DNA from: Ephemerocybe angulata
Lineage: Eukaryota > Basidiomycota > Agaricomycetes > Agaricales > Psathyrellaceae
DNA: 64,000 nucleotides
Direction of reading: 5' to 3'
Assembly: GCA_013368325.1 (NCBI GenBank)
Contig: JAACJK010000074.1
Location: 81,841 to 145,840, forward strand
Of this stretch, positions 21,914-33,143 are shown in pieces. The notes under the pieces are model-generated. The model made no database searches. It saw only the letters and a program-made list of their open reading frames with translations, and was not told the DNA's origin. Both the position numbers and the translations under genes were made by a program. Position 1 is the first letter of the stretch. Every line of letters starts with the position of its first letter.

Positions 21914-22530
21914 TCATGATACACCGTAAAGGCAGTCATTCCTCTCTCCAGGATCCCAAGATGCTCTTCCACTTCTTTCAGGCAAAAGGCCAGAGCCGTC
22001 GTTCCTCCCATGTCCTACAGATGAATGTAGAAGTGTACGTCAGTCCATCAGATATGTAGTTAAGCATCCTGGATGCACTACTCACCGTATGAATTCACAT
22101 CGGATGGGTGCCAGACGTGAACGTGCTGGTGCCGCTCTATCCTCGTTATAACATCTCTCCCAGCGATCACCATGTCGTTGACCGTAAAGTCGTGTGCATT
22201 CTGAAAGACTTCGATACCTGACGACTGACCTCCTATTTCAAAGCCAAATGTCAATAGACTATTGACAGGGTGTGCAGAGATACTTGGCACTCGAACGTAC
22301 CGTTACTTTTCAATGGAGAGGAATGTCCGCCTGACATAACAGGTTCGAGCAGAGGGCTATGGCTCTCCCTGGACAATAAAGAATCGCCATTGTCATTGTA
22401 TGGGCGCGGAGGGTTTTCTATCATATACATCACACGAGTAAGCTTTCAATCACATAAAACGGCACCTAATGTGATGGTTTTGCTCACCTCGACTACCTCC
22501 TGACTCGTGAAGGGTATCCTTCGCGGCCAT
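21914..22530 (-). CDS. Small hypothetical protein with a NAHDFTVNDMVIAGRDV motif
   Basis: Four predicted exons from ATG 22530 to TGA 21916-21914, about 135 residues. The splice joins are consistent (..GGSRENPPRPY.., ..LKSNGGQSSG.., ..VNSYGHGRN..). The segment VFQNAHDFTVNDMVIAGRDVITRI resembles the F-NA-xF-VN-x-AGRDV linker often found near the N-terminus of agaricomycete NACHT/STAND and kinase-like proteins. Here no NTPase or kinase domain follows, so the gene may be a stand-alone linker-type protein or the remnant of a larger one. It lies 344 bp downstream of the ferroportin gene in the same direction. Confidence 0.5.
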
Positions 22531-22874
22531 GATTGGTGATGACCTATGGTGACCGCGACACCTTCTTACCACAGAGTATATATACTTCACGAGTGGCTCC
22601 ATGACAGAAGAGATGGGAGATGTGCGGTGGTAGCTATCCAAGCACCGGTAATGCCTAGCTCGTCGTGGTCAGTGGAAGAGAGGGCGGAGATATGCGGCCA
22701 TGCGAATCGGCAGGTACAGAGCCAATCGTTGACGTGATGCACTGCAATCCAACGAATGAGACGTAAGGAACTGCTGTGTTTCGTTCCCCTGTTATAACAC
22801 TCGTGCAGGTAAGTTAACCTCAGATCACTCCTGCCAAGAGCACATGTCGTCCAGAGAAGCTGCGTACGGCACGC

Positions 22875-24947
22875 TCATATTATCTTGAGCTTGGCTAACC
22901 ACTTCCAATGCGGCGCAATATGGCCCCGCACTCGTCGTGCATATCCAAAGACATACAGCAGTCCCCCAACGAGGACAGCAATCACACTGACAAGACCCGC
23001 CCACCGAAACTGTGAGGGCTTCGCGAGTCCCATCGTCAAAGCATACTTCGCCATGTCGAAGATATTCTAGCCACCATCATTCAGTCTCGCCTTCACCACT
23101 ATTGCCGCTGACGACGGTATAAAGCTCACCTGGAGCGTGAATTGTATCGACGTGAGGCGGTTGCGGCGCGGGTGGGCTTCGAGCGATTCTTGGAGGATCT
23201 GAAGCTGTGCGAGATCAAACATCCATAAACCGATGCGCGACAGGGCCATTCCTATGGGGTTGGTCGGTCAGCTCAGAGGGGTCGATCTACTGGCCCTTCG
23301 AGTCTAACGGAATTACCTCCAAACAGTGCTGCAGCAAGCCATGGCGGCAATGCGTGATTTGAAGGGCTGACCACAGCCTGAGATTCCTTGCCTGCGTACG
23401 GTGTCGAGAGGGTCGTGGCCAGATGTATCGATACAACGACAGGTAAAAGGCATGTGAGCTCGAACCTATAACAAGATAAATCAGTGAATAAACTGGCTAC
23501 ACAACCAAGGAAGATGGAAGGGCAGAGGAGCATACCATATAGACCAGGATCCAGTGCGGACGAGCCCTATTCGTCGGAGTACGAGTGGAAAAAGAACCGT
23601 TCCGAGAAGGCCAGCAAATGTACACGCAGCTCGCTGGCCTGCGAGAAACGGGTCGCTATAGTTCAGTGTGTTTTTGAGGTAGGTGAGCATCGTGCCGTCA
23701 AATGAGAGCACTGTCAGATAGATGCTCGCGATAGACAAAGAAGCTGAAGAAGTCGTCAGTAATGCTGCCAGCCAAGAGGAACTAATATACTACGCACTGT
23801 AGAACACGGGGAGTTTACTGAACTCATTGAGATCCTTGGCGAAGATACGAATGGCGCCGTGCATAGTATCCAATGCAGAGGAACATCTTTGAAGTGCACT
23901 TCCAGGGACCCCATCGTTTTGAGCTGGGGTATCGGAGGTCAGCTCTGCATCGGGAGTGCCGTCCGCAACTTCCCTCGCTTTGAGCTGTGGAAAGCGGCCA
24001 AGAACCAGGCCACTGAGAAAGATCTATACATGCTTTAGAGTCAAAGTTGCAATCAAGGCTCATCCACATAGTACCTCCAGGCCAAAGCAGAACACCGTCA
24101 TCCCCGTCAGAAACGCAGCTGCGAAGGGATAGCTCACGCCAGCTGCCAGTGCCGACACAAAGAGCGGCGAGAGGAGATCACAAATAAGGTCCTAGAATAG
24201 CAGATAAGTCATCATCGCAAGCAATCTCTTGAAACGACCCTACCGTTCGCCGAAGCCATGTATTCATAACAGTCAACTTGTCAGAGGAACCATCGCTGAT
24301 AACAGACGGCCACTCCCTCTCAACACTAACCGCCAAACACACACTCGACACCTTCTCAGCACACCCAAACACGACTATCGCCCCCATTGCCAGGACCAAG
24401 CCAGCCGATCCTCTCCGACGAGCACTCTCCACCTTGAATAGCACAAGAAGCAAGCCGTACATCGAGGAGGTCGCGAGTTTCTGTACCCCAGTCGCATATC
24501 GAACAACCGCAAGTCTTTTATACCGATCGACGAGTCCCCCAGCCCAGCTTGAGAAGAGGATCCCGGATGCGGTGGTGCAGAAGCCGAAGGCGGATGCGGG
24601 TACGAGTGTTTGAGGGAAGATGATGACTAGGAAGAGGTATACAGCGAAAGCGGAGCTTCGCTCGCCCCAGGCCCTGACAATAAGCTCATGAGTATCTGGT
24701 ACATGACTTATGGAGGTCGATAGACTAGGACTCACGAAGAGAATCTTAGTGCGCATAGGCTCAAGAGGCCTTGCACCGCGAGAGTGCTACGACCAGGAGG
24801 ACGACCTGATGCTGTTCCATTGACAGGGCTATCGAGTGTGTCTCCTGCCTCCAGAGACGCCGATCCCTGCGCCCAGAGTTCTGGTTCACCCATTTTCGGA
24901 AGTTTCAAGTCATCTTGAATTCCAGGCCTTGGAGATAACGAGGTCAT
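22875..24947 (-). CDS. Ferroportin-family (SLC40) metal exporter
   Basis: Predicted multi-spanning transporter of the ferroportin (SLC40A1) family, whose known members export Fe2+ across plasma or organelle membranes. It starts MTSLSPRPGIQDDL; spliced exons read on through AWGERSSAFAVYLFLVIIFPQTL, SWAGGLVDRYKRLAVVR, CAEKVSSVCLAVSVEREW and SDKLTVMNTWLRR, then DLICDLLSPLF. The VEREWPSV / KLTVMNTWLRRTDL region matches the ferroportin signature (IQRDW...LANMNATIRRID). A hydrophilic loop of about 80 residues follows, then SFDGTMLTYLKN, RIGLWMFDLAQLQ.LQE and a final helix near AGLVSVIAVLVGGLLYVFGYA. All expected segments are present. Substrate and membrane are inferred from family. Confidence 0.85.
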
Positions 24948-25401
24948 GGTGAAGGTATGGTGAAGGTTTGGTCGAAGTTAAAAACATGTTTAGAGCATCA
25001 TTCGACGGATCATTGTCGCCCCAAATAGGTCCTAAGTGTTCAGCGTCCCAGCGAGCAGAAGGGCATGTTTAGAAGAGATAGAGTCGTCGAATATAGAAGA
25101 CGGGAGAATGGCCGGAAGAGTTACAGGTTGGTGGTAGATGACAAGAAGGCTCAATCCTTTGCTTTGGTTTCGCCAAGGTTTCGCCCGCCCTTTCGGAATT
25201 TCCCACGGAAGTGATCAGTCGGCGCAACTCTTAAGTATGTCAAGGACGTTTAGACACATTGAAAGGCCAAGTAGTATTAGCAGGTTATATCGACAGCAGA
25301 AAACAGAGTCCATAGTGAAGAATAATCGAGTGAATAAATAGATACGACTCAAGACAACCCCGACCCTCGTAGTCACGCAAACATCCTACCCGCCAACAGA
25401 C

Positions 25402-28400
25402 TCACGCATCCCCTCCCGCCCCACCCCTCCTCCCCTCCGGCACCTCCGCATCCTTCGGCGCACTCTTATCCGCCGCCTCCCCCACGAAAGTCGGAAACCG
25501 CGGCACCCCATCCCTCGTCAACTCCTGAAACCTATACACCACCACCGTCCCGACCTTCGGGGGGTTCTTCCTCTGCTTATCCGAGAGCCCACTCCCCACA
25601 TTGAATGTCTTGCCCGAGGCCATTTTGCAGATGAGGGAGCCGGTGGAGCCGGCGTGCCTGCCCTTGCCGGGGGCGTAGCCTGTGACGAGGGCTTCGGCGT
25701 CGAAGAAGGTTTTGACTTTTTGGAGGGAGGAGGAGCGGGTGTTTTCGTATTGCCTGAATCATCCATACATGTCAGTAAGGATTATCTCGGGTGAATGAGA
25801 GAGAGAGAGAGAGATGGGACGTACGATTTAGGCCTGCGAAGCATAACACCCTCCCCGCCAAGCTCCTCCACCTCCTTCAACCTCTCCAGCACATGCGCCC
25901 TCCCCGTCGCCGCCACATGCTCCACAACCTTCACATGCTCACACGCATGGCTCCCGCCCTCGTCAAAGAGACCCTTTAAGAGCTCGACGCGCTCTTCGAA
26001 TGGTAGCTCGCCTTTGGAGGGCACGTCGAAGACTTGGAACGAGATGTTCTTCCAATGCGGAGAGTTCGCAGTCTTGACTATCGATACGGCGGATTGGAAC
26101 TGTCCTCTGCCCATGAAGAGCTCTCCATCGAGGGTTACGTCCTTCGGAAGATCTACACCAACACAAGTTCCAACATCAGTCACCCGATTCAAAACAACAA
26201 AAGAAGGAGCACAACACGACCGTTGTCGAAGAGAACTTAAACATACCTTTGGTAAACCACTCCGGCGCCGTAAACGCATTCCCATTCCGACTCCAAAACG
26301 CCCCCTTCCCATCATAATACGTCCTCACCCCATCCAACTTCTCCGAGATCCACCACCCAGTCGGGTCAGGCCCGTCCTCCACATCCCACTTCGTCGCCAA
26401 CAGCATCCCCGGTATCCCGCCCGGACCCACGCCCACGCCCTCGCCCTCGTCATCTTCCTCGCCTTCATCGTTTTTCTTCGCCTTCGCCTTCGCTTTGCCT
26501 TTCGGGGCTTTGGGCTGGGGACCTTCGGGGTTCTTCCACTTGATGCGGGCAGCTTCGTACTCTGCGCCGAGCAGGGCTTGGAGGTGTTTACACGTCCGCG
26601 CGTTAACGGGTGCGCCGCCTTGGTTGCGCCAGGCCTACACACCACCACCATCAGTATTCATACTCGGATATCTGGGGTTTAATCAGGGAGGAAAGGACGT
26701 ACGGGGCAAGAGCAATAATAATGATCCCAAGTCCTTTTAACCTTATACATTGAACTGCTCGTCGCGCTCTTGACCTGCCTCTCCGCGCCGTCGGGCATGT
26801 AGACTTTGGGTTTGAGGCCGCTGATGAGAGCGAGCTCGTCGTCGGCTGGAGGGGAGGGGGCGTCTTCGTCCATCGCGTCGTCACCCTCGTCCTCCTCGTC
26901 GATGGGCGCCTCGACTTTTTTGGCCTTACCCTTGGAGGCTGGGGCGGTTTTGGCTTTCTTCGCTGGCTGCAGGTCGTCGTTCTCTTCATCGTCCTCGTCT
27001 TCGTCTTCGTCGTCGTCGTCGCCCTTCTTCCTCTTCCCACCCACCTTCGCCTTCGACGCCGGTTTCGCCTTCGACGCGGGCTTAGCTTTCGACGCGGGCT
27101 TCTTAGCAGCAGGCGCAGCTGCCCCGGTACGCCACGCAATCCTCGCAGCCTCGTACTCCTCCCCAAGGAGCTCTTTAAGGTGCTTACACGTCCTCGCATT
27201 CGTCTCCACGCCCTTCTGGTTCCTCCACGCCGGACACGTGCAGTAGTAGTGGTCGAATGTACGTTTGACTTTGTAGACGGATTTGCTGGTGAGGGACTTT
27301 ACTTCGTGCTCTTCGCCTTCGACGAGGGTGACTTTGGGGCGGATGCCGTTGATCTCTGCGAGTTCGTCTATGGGAAGAATGGACATGGTTAGGTCTGGGT
27401 TAGATACTGTACTGGACTGGTTGGTAGTGGAGGGGTGCGTACCATTGGGATCTGTAGCGGTGGGTTTGGAGTCGGGTTCGACGCGCATCGCGGCGTCCTC
27501 GTCTTGCTCGTCGTCTTCGGCGATATCCTCCTCCTCTTTCACAGCCTTCTTACCCTTCGCAGTCGCCTTGGCTTTTGAAGCCGGTTTAGCCTTCGACGCG
27601 GGCTTCGCTTTAGACGCGGGCTTCTTCGCAGCGGGCGCAGCTATCCCCGTGTCGTCCTCGTGCGCACCAGCCTCCTCTTCCTCTTCGCCCACCTCCTCCT
27701 CCTCCTCGACGGTCTCCTCGACCTTGACAGCCTTCCTCCCCTTCGCAGTTGTCGCCTTGGCCTTCGACGCCGGTTTCGCTTTAGACGCCGGCTTCTTCGC
27801 AGCGGGCGCGGCGGGCGCGGGAGCGCCCGTGCGCCATGCGATGCGGGCAGCCTCGTACTCCTCTCCGAGGAACTCCTTCAAGTGTTTGCAGGTTCGAGCG
27901 TTCGTCTCGACGCCCTTCTGGTTTCGCCAGGCGGGGCATGTGCAGTAGTAGTGGTCGAATGTGCGTTTGACTTTGTAGACGGATTTGCTGGAGGGGATGT
28001 TAGTATTTGGTTGGTATTTGGGTGTGAAGAGTTGGGAGGGGATACGGGATGAGGGGTGCGGGAATGGGAATGGGAGGGGATGTGGGAAAGGGGACGAACC
28101 TGGTGGCGGACTTGACCTCATGCTCTTCGCCTTCGACGAGGGTGACTTTGGGGCGGATGCCGTTTATGGAGGCGAGTTCGTCTGCGGAGGATGAGTGCCG
28201 GTCGTTGTAATTGGAGAAGGGGGTTGGTACTAGTACTCACCGTCGGGGTTGGCCGAAGCAGCGGGGTTCTTGTCGTCGCCTCCACCGGCCTCCTCTTCGT
28301 CCACCTCCACTTCCTCCTCGACAGTCTCCTCGACCTTAACAGCCTTCTTTCCCTTCGCAGTCGTCGCCTTGGCCTTCGACGCCGGCTTGGCTTTAGACGC

Positions 28401-29130
28401 CGGCTTCTTCGCAGCGGGCGCTTCTTCATCCTCCTCCTCCGCCTCCGCCTCCTCTTTAACCTCCTCCTCCTCCTTGACCTTCCTCCTCGATGACGTCCTC
28501 GACGGAGGCTTAGCAGCCGCCAACTTCGCCTTGGACGCAGGCTTCTTCGCCACGCCCGAGCCCGAAGCAGCAGCACCTCCTCCAGTCCTCCACGCAATAC
28601 GCGTCGCCTCGTACGCATCGCCCAGGAGTTCCTTTAGATGTTTACACGTCCGCGCATTCGTCTCGACGCCTTTCTGGTTGCGCCATGCGGGGCAGGTGCA
28701 GTAGTAGTGGTCAGCCATGCGCTTGGCTTTGTACACCGATTTGCTACACACAAGTCGTAGAACGGTGAGATACACTTCGATAGGAGGACGGCTGGGACAG
28801 GGCGTACCTTGTTGCGGACTTCATCTCGCGCTCGTCGCCTTCGACGAGGTAGACCTTGGGTCTGACGCCGTTGATCATGGCGAGTTCGTCTATGTAGTAG
28901 CGCGTCGGTCAGTGCCATAGTCCCTAGGTTCCGAATTCCAACTTTCGGGGGTCTCCCAGGCTGGGGAGAACTTGAGAGTAGGTAGGTAGGATGCACGTAC
29001 CGTCTGTGTTCACGTTGTTGATCCGTACGTCGACGTTCCCGTCCTCAAAGTCAACGTCCATACCGTCGACGCGTCCGTCGTCGTCGTCGCCCTCCACCAT
29101 AGGAGCGCTCGCTTTTTTTGTCCTCGGCAT
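25402..29130 (-). CDS. ATP-dependent DNA ligase with four tandem SWIM zinc fingers
   Basis: About nine exons, roughly 1,030 residues, starting MPRTKKASAPMVEGDDDD. Four copies of a module of about 85 residues follow: ELAxINGxRPKV..EG....K, SVYKxKRxxDHYYCTCPAWRNQ, NARTCKHL, LLGxEYEAARIxW. Each holds a SWIM zinc-finger pattern C-x-C-x(n)-C-x-H, near 28700, 27940, 27230 and 26700-26580. Linkers are basic KPASKAK repeats and acidic runs. The C-terminal part (about 26420-25402) is a nucleotidyltransferase/OB ligase: motif I SEKLDGVR with the adenylated Lys, LDGELFMGRG, GEGVMLRRP, LQKVKTFFDAEAL, then an OB-like end (VGTVVVYRFQELT). All core catalytic motifs are present. A nuclear repair role is inferred; compact ligases of this type usually work with partner domains. 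Confidence 0.85.
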
Positions 29131-29319
29131 GGTTTGTGTACCGCGTTCCTCGGTGTCGTGTCCTGTTGGATTTGTTGCTGTATGTAGCGTTCTTCGTCAA
29201 CTATTGAATCGGTCGGAGTCCACCAGTCGTGGTTGTGGTCAAAGAGCAAGAGTGGAATTAGACTGTCCGTCACGCCCGCAGTCCGAGTCTGTCAGTTCAA
29301 CACGGCGATGACGGGTCCG

Positions 29320-29327
29320 TATATATA
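29320..29327 (-). promoter_or_regulatory. TATA box of the SWIM-ligase gene
   Basis: TATATATA about 190 nt before the ATG at 29130. No other strong TATA is closer. Confidence 0.45.
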
Positions 29328-29695
29328 GGGGTTTCGAAGTGTTTTCCCATGAGTCATGATTTGGCTGAATAGGAGGTTGTCGACCGTCAGGGATCAAGGC
29401 AGTTACGAACGAGCGCTGCTAGCCGCACGCCGGGTTTGCCGACATCCAATCATAGCCTTTCATATGGCGGGTATGACTGGATTTGGGTATATGAGCGCAT
29501 CAGATGGCGGGAGACGTCGGGACCGACAGTGCCCGCTTCTTTGGCTGCAGGTCTCTTAATTATTTGATTCGTACGACTCCGCATGGCATGACACATCCCC
29601 AGTCCCCACCCATTACTTATCATTTCCAAAGCGGCCTCGGATGGAACTGGTTGATGGTGGAACGAACGAAAAGGCGTTGATTAAAAGAAGAGTGC

Positions 29696-29992
29696 TAAGC
29701 GCCCATGCGTATAATCTACAATGCCTCAGCGGAATGCGGATATGGGAACATGCCAAGGCCCAAAAGGCACTTACGCGCCTCGCCCTTGCCCACAAACCCC
29801 AGCCCATTCAAAGCCATTCCGAGGACATAATGTATAAGCTGCACGAAAACGAGGAATATCGATCTGGCATATAACTGACGACAGACATATATGACGTTTG
29901 CGTAAGGGCGGGCAGGTATTTCGTCGCCTCGTAGTCCGAGCCAAAATTGGAGTCCTGCAAGGATGCCGTTGATTAAATGATAAGCGCCCGGG
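29696..29992. promoter_or_regulatory. Two TAAGCGCCC motifs between the ligase and secreted-protein genes
   Basis: Exact TAAGCGCCC at 29696-29704 and 29981-29989, the second continuing GGG. Both are preceded by CGTTGATTAAA at 13-22 bp, so the conserved unit may be longer than the 9-mer. They lie 570-860 bp upstream of the ligase gene. No gene was found in 29131-30203. Confidence 0.5.
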
Positions 29993-30203
29993 TAATAATA
30001 GATTACTGTAGTAACCTACTACAGCCTGTGCTCAGGCAGATATCGATGTTGTATCGATGTCCCAACGCCCATCCCTCTAAGGTAGACTCAGCACATCTGA
30101 CCGTCCGTCCCTACTCGGTCTAGTACCTTCTGCCACCCTTGATGCTCGGCGGCTTTCCCTGGACACCCTCTGAACCTTGCACCCTCCAAGCATCTGCAGC
30201 GTA

Positions 30204-30680
30204 TTAGCAACGGCAATTCTTCGCCTGAAATCACCATCACAGGTCCGTCAGCTCCCATTCTTTGCGAGAGAGAGAGAAGGGGGAGATGGAGATGGAGATG
30301 GAGATCATGCGTACCTGGTCAAAGGTCTGGTATCTCTTGCTGCAATACGGGCACGTAAACCCCTTCTGGAGCTTCTTCCTCTCCTTCTCGTCGCCGCGGC
30401 GCTCGAGGCGCTCTTGGAGCTCGGAGATGAGCGCGCGTGCGGAGAGGTCCGCGAGGAGCTCGCGGCGCTCGAGGGCGTAGGCGTCGAGATCGCGGGTGAC
30501 GAATTCGTCTACGAGCTCCCTGGTGTCATAGCTCTAGTAATAGGTGAACAGGAATGTGAGCGCGTGGAGTAAAGGGAGATGCAGTTGGGTGGGACGAACG
30601 GAATGCGCCGGAGTGTAGGCTGCGACGTATGTAGCCAGAGACGCGGCAATGGAGATGAAAATAAAGGCTGGTACGCGCAT
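30204..30680 (-). CDS. Small secreted protein, copy 1
   Basis: Three exons spliced by eye give 106 residues. The N-terminus MRVPAFIFISIAASLATYVAA is a textbook signal peptide. Mature protein: a charged helical stretch with TRELVDEFVTRDLDAYALERRELLADL and ERLERRG, then a terminal cysteine group CPYCSKRYQ...NCRC. Exon borders fall after AHS and after FDQ, both in phase 0, the same places as in the paralogue at 33144-33655. TTTTATA at 30725-30731 is a minus-strand TATA box 45 nt from the ATG. Size, secretion signal and terminal cysteines fit the effector-like small secreted proteins of fungi; no function is known. The dibasic LERR sites could be Kex2-type processing points. Confidence 0.7.
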
Positions 30681-30724
30681 TTTGTGAGCGAGCAGTGGGA
30701 TGGGTGGACTGTGTTACATATTGG

Positions 30725-30731
30725 TTTTATA
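30725..30731 (-). promoter_or_regulatory. TATA box of small secreted protein copy 1
   Basis: TATAAAA on the minus strand, 45 nt upstream of the ATG at 30680, an ordinary core-promoter distance. The copy-2 gene has the same heptamer at 33729-33735. Confidence 0.5.
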
Positions 30732-31740
30732 ATAAACAAAAGGCTCGTCGAAAAGAGTGGTTAGAGTCGCGGTTGGCCCCAAATCAGCCGAGGACACCGG
30801 GACACCCGCCACATCCGGCTGGATGGGCAAGAGAGCCGTTCTGCTTCGCATAGTAACTATACACTAAGTATATAGCTTACTGTAAACATGTGCACGGAGC
30901 GGCGGTGGGAGTTCCTGGAAAGGGTGGAACAGCTTGCGGGACACGGACTCGTGTCAAGGTGCGTCTCGGACTTGTAGTGATGCGAGACTTCATTTGTGCA
31001 ATTCCGTTATGTGTTATTGGGTGACTTTCCATAACGAAGATATGATATTCAGGAATAAAACGTCGCATCATCGGACTTTGAAAGGGATTAAAAATATTCG
31101 GGGTGTAAACCATAAGGCCATCGTGATTACATTCGCAATAGATTTGGAATATCCCTCCTAGTCGATTAGACGCCCTCTTCTTCCAGCGCTTGTTTCCAAA
31201 TGCCGCCATCCTCCCAGATTCAAGCCTTGATGGACCCAGGAGGAAGATGGAGGGCTTCTCCTCCAGGTTAGAGCTTTGGTTATTGCTGGTGCAGAGGAAG
31301 GCCGATTGCACGCCAAGGCCCAAGGCCAAAAGCGCATATACCTTACTCGACTACCACTGACCTTGGATGGCGATGGTAGGGGCGGCACTGACGGACCTAG
31401 CTTGGCAGCTTTTGGCCTATCAACAGGAAGTGGACAAGGAGGAAAGGACGAAGCGCAGACTCAGTCCAAGCAATGCAGGATCGATTAACCGGTTACCGCA
31501 TGGTCGTGGGTCGATTGCATGATGAATCTGTCCGTAAAAGGTAATTCAGGGTTTATTCCTTGCTCATCCAATCTATTCGAGGGGTCCTGGGGCCTCGAAT
31601 AGATCATGTTTTATTCAGACCCAATGCCATCAAGATTTCATCAACCGGGCAGCGGCACGTCGGCACAGGAGCTCTATAGATTCCGAGATATCCTCAATCT
31701 ATTCGAAAAATATTCCAAACGCGTTATGGAAAGTCACCCA

Positions 31741-32204
31741 TTAGGCCCTGTTCGGCAACGATAATTTGGTTGTATTCTCATTTTGATGGAAATGCGAACA
31801 ATTCCCACTTCGTATGAATTGAGCATACCCCGACGTCTGGGCGACGTGGCGGAGTCCGAGCGCTGTCTAGCGACTTAGCTCGTCGTGATGGAGGTGCGCG
31901 CTCATCGTCGTGGACGATGAGCGGCTGGTCCACATCGAAAATTTCATTCAAGCTACATTTTGACGCAAGTAGGTTGAATAGAAGGTATAGTTAAGGTCCT
32001 ATGAAAATGAGGACATTTTGGAAAAGTGACCTTACTCATCGTGCTCGACGATGTGCAGCATAGGACAGCGGAAACCTCACGACGGTCCCCGACGTTCAGC
32101 TCGGGTTCTCACAGCTTCGTGAGCCATGGGAATTGATTCTATTTCTGTGGAAATGAGAATACAATCAAAATACGACCATATTATGGTTGCCGAACAGGGC
32201 CTTA
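31741..32204. mobile_element. MITE of PIF/Harbinger (Tourist-like) type
   Basis: Terminal inverted repeats begin GGCCCTGTTCGGCAAC and continue with an imperfect ATAATxxGGTxGTATT match. The left end is at 31744 and the right end at 32201 (458 bp). Both sides are flanked by the trinucleotide TTA (31741-31743 and 32202-32204), the target-site duplication typical of PIF/Harbinger elements. No coding capacity was seen. Ends and duplication were read directly; the superfamily follows from the TTA duplication and terminal sequence. Confidence 0.8.
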
Positions 32205-32651
32205 GGCGCAAATTAGGCGTGTGCGCCTGAGGGGAGGATGAAGCACTGTCCGGCTGGGTCTGTGTTAGCCTCGCTGGCCCCGTTTATTTCGTTTCGAAAC
32301 AGAGCGGGGGTTTAAATTCAACTAGCGTAGGGCGGCTTGACCCTCGCTTGATCAGAAGTCAGATTAGATAGTGATTGCCCACTCTCCCAGTTTCCATCGC
32401 ATATTCTCCCCCCTCCTCCCCCCATGACCAATGCCACGAGTGACGCAACGGCACCAGGATACCAATGCACTGCTAAATATCTAAATATCTACTAGTATAG
32501 ATCTTGCCGCGCAATTTGAAGCTCGGCAATTGCCGTAGTTCGTATCTCCGCTTTGATGCCGACTCGGAGAAATGTTTGGTTTTTCTCGGGAAAACTGAAA
32601 CGAACTGAAACGAAATCATTCGGTTTAAACGGCCATTGCGTTAACTTTGAA

Positions 32652-33031
32652 TAGGGGAATTCAAGTCAAACGCAACAGCCGTTTAAAACAACGATTTCTG
32701 TTTAAATTCCCAAAGTCCGGTGGAAACCGAACAATCACCAACTGCCATCAAATCTAGAGGCGATGCCGCTCTTTCGCCGAGCATACTGGGAAGGCATTTT
32801 AAGAGTATATACCGCTCTTGTGGACCTATAAACTCGTATACTGGCTTTTGTAGTGTTCTAGTGCCTATATCGCTGCTCTCTCGCAGATGAAAGATTTCTC
32901 ACATGCTTAATGATTATCTTCGTCTTATCTCGGAGCATCGGAGTTGAACACGGCTGATCTAAAAAGTTAAACAGAACTCGTTGTTTTAAACGGCTGTTGC
33001 GTTCAAGTTGCGTTTAACTTGAATTCCCCTA
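32652..33031. mobile_element. MITE with long inverted repeats and TA flanks
   Basis: Ends begin GGGGAATTCAAGT (32654) and close ACTTGAATTCCCC (33029), flanked by TA on both sides as in Tc1/mariner-like (Stowaway-type) MITEs. The inverted repeats run about 50 bp inward and include ACGCAACAGCCGTTTAAAAC; the right arm has an insertion of about a dozen bases. Immediately left of the element, 32617-32650 resembles a damaged right arm, as if two copies once lay end to end. Non-coding. Confidence 0.7.
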
Positions 33032-33143
33032 ATTACCCTAATGCTAGCTTATAAAGGATACAGGGGTAATAGATAAAGCGCCAGAGGTATAATGAACAGG
33101 TCTATGTCCTGACTGCGCCCACTATGAAGTTCCAGGACGGGTG

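Noticed and set aside
26806..28704. Ser- and Phe/Ala-rich plus-strand open frames opposite the ligase gene
   Set aside because: Antisense shadows of the acidic runs and KPASKAK linkers; no starts or splice sites fit.
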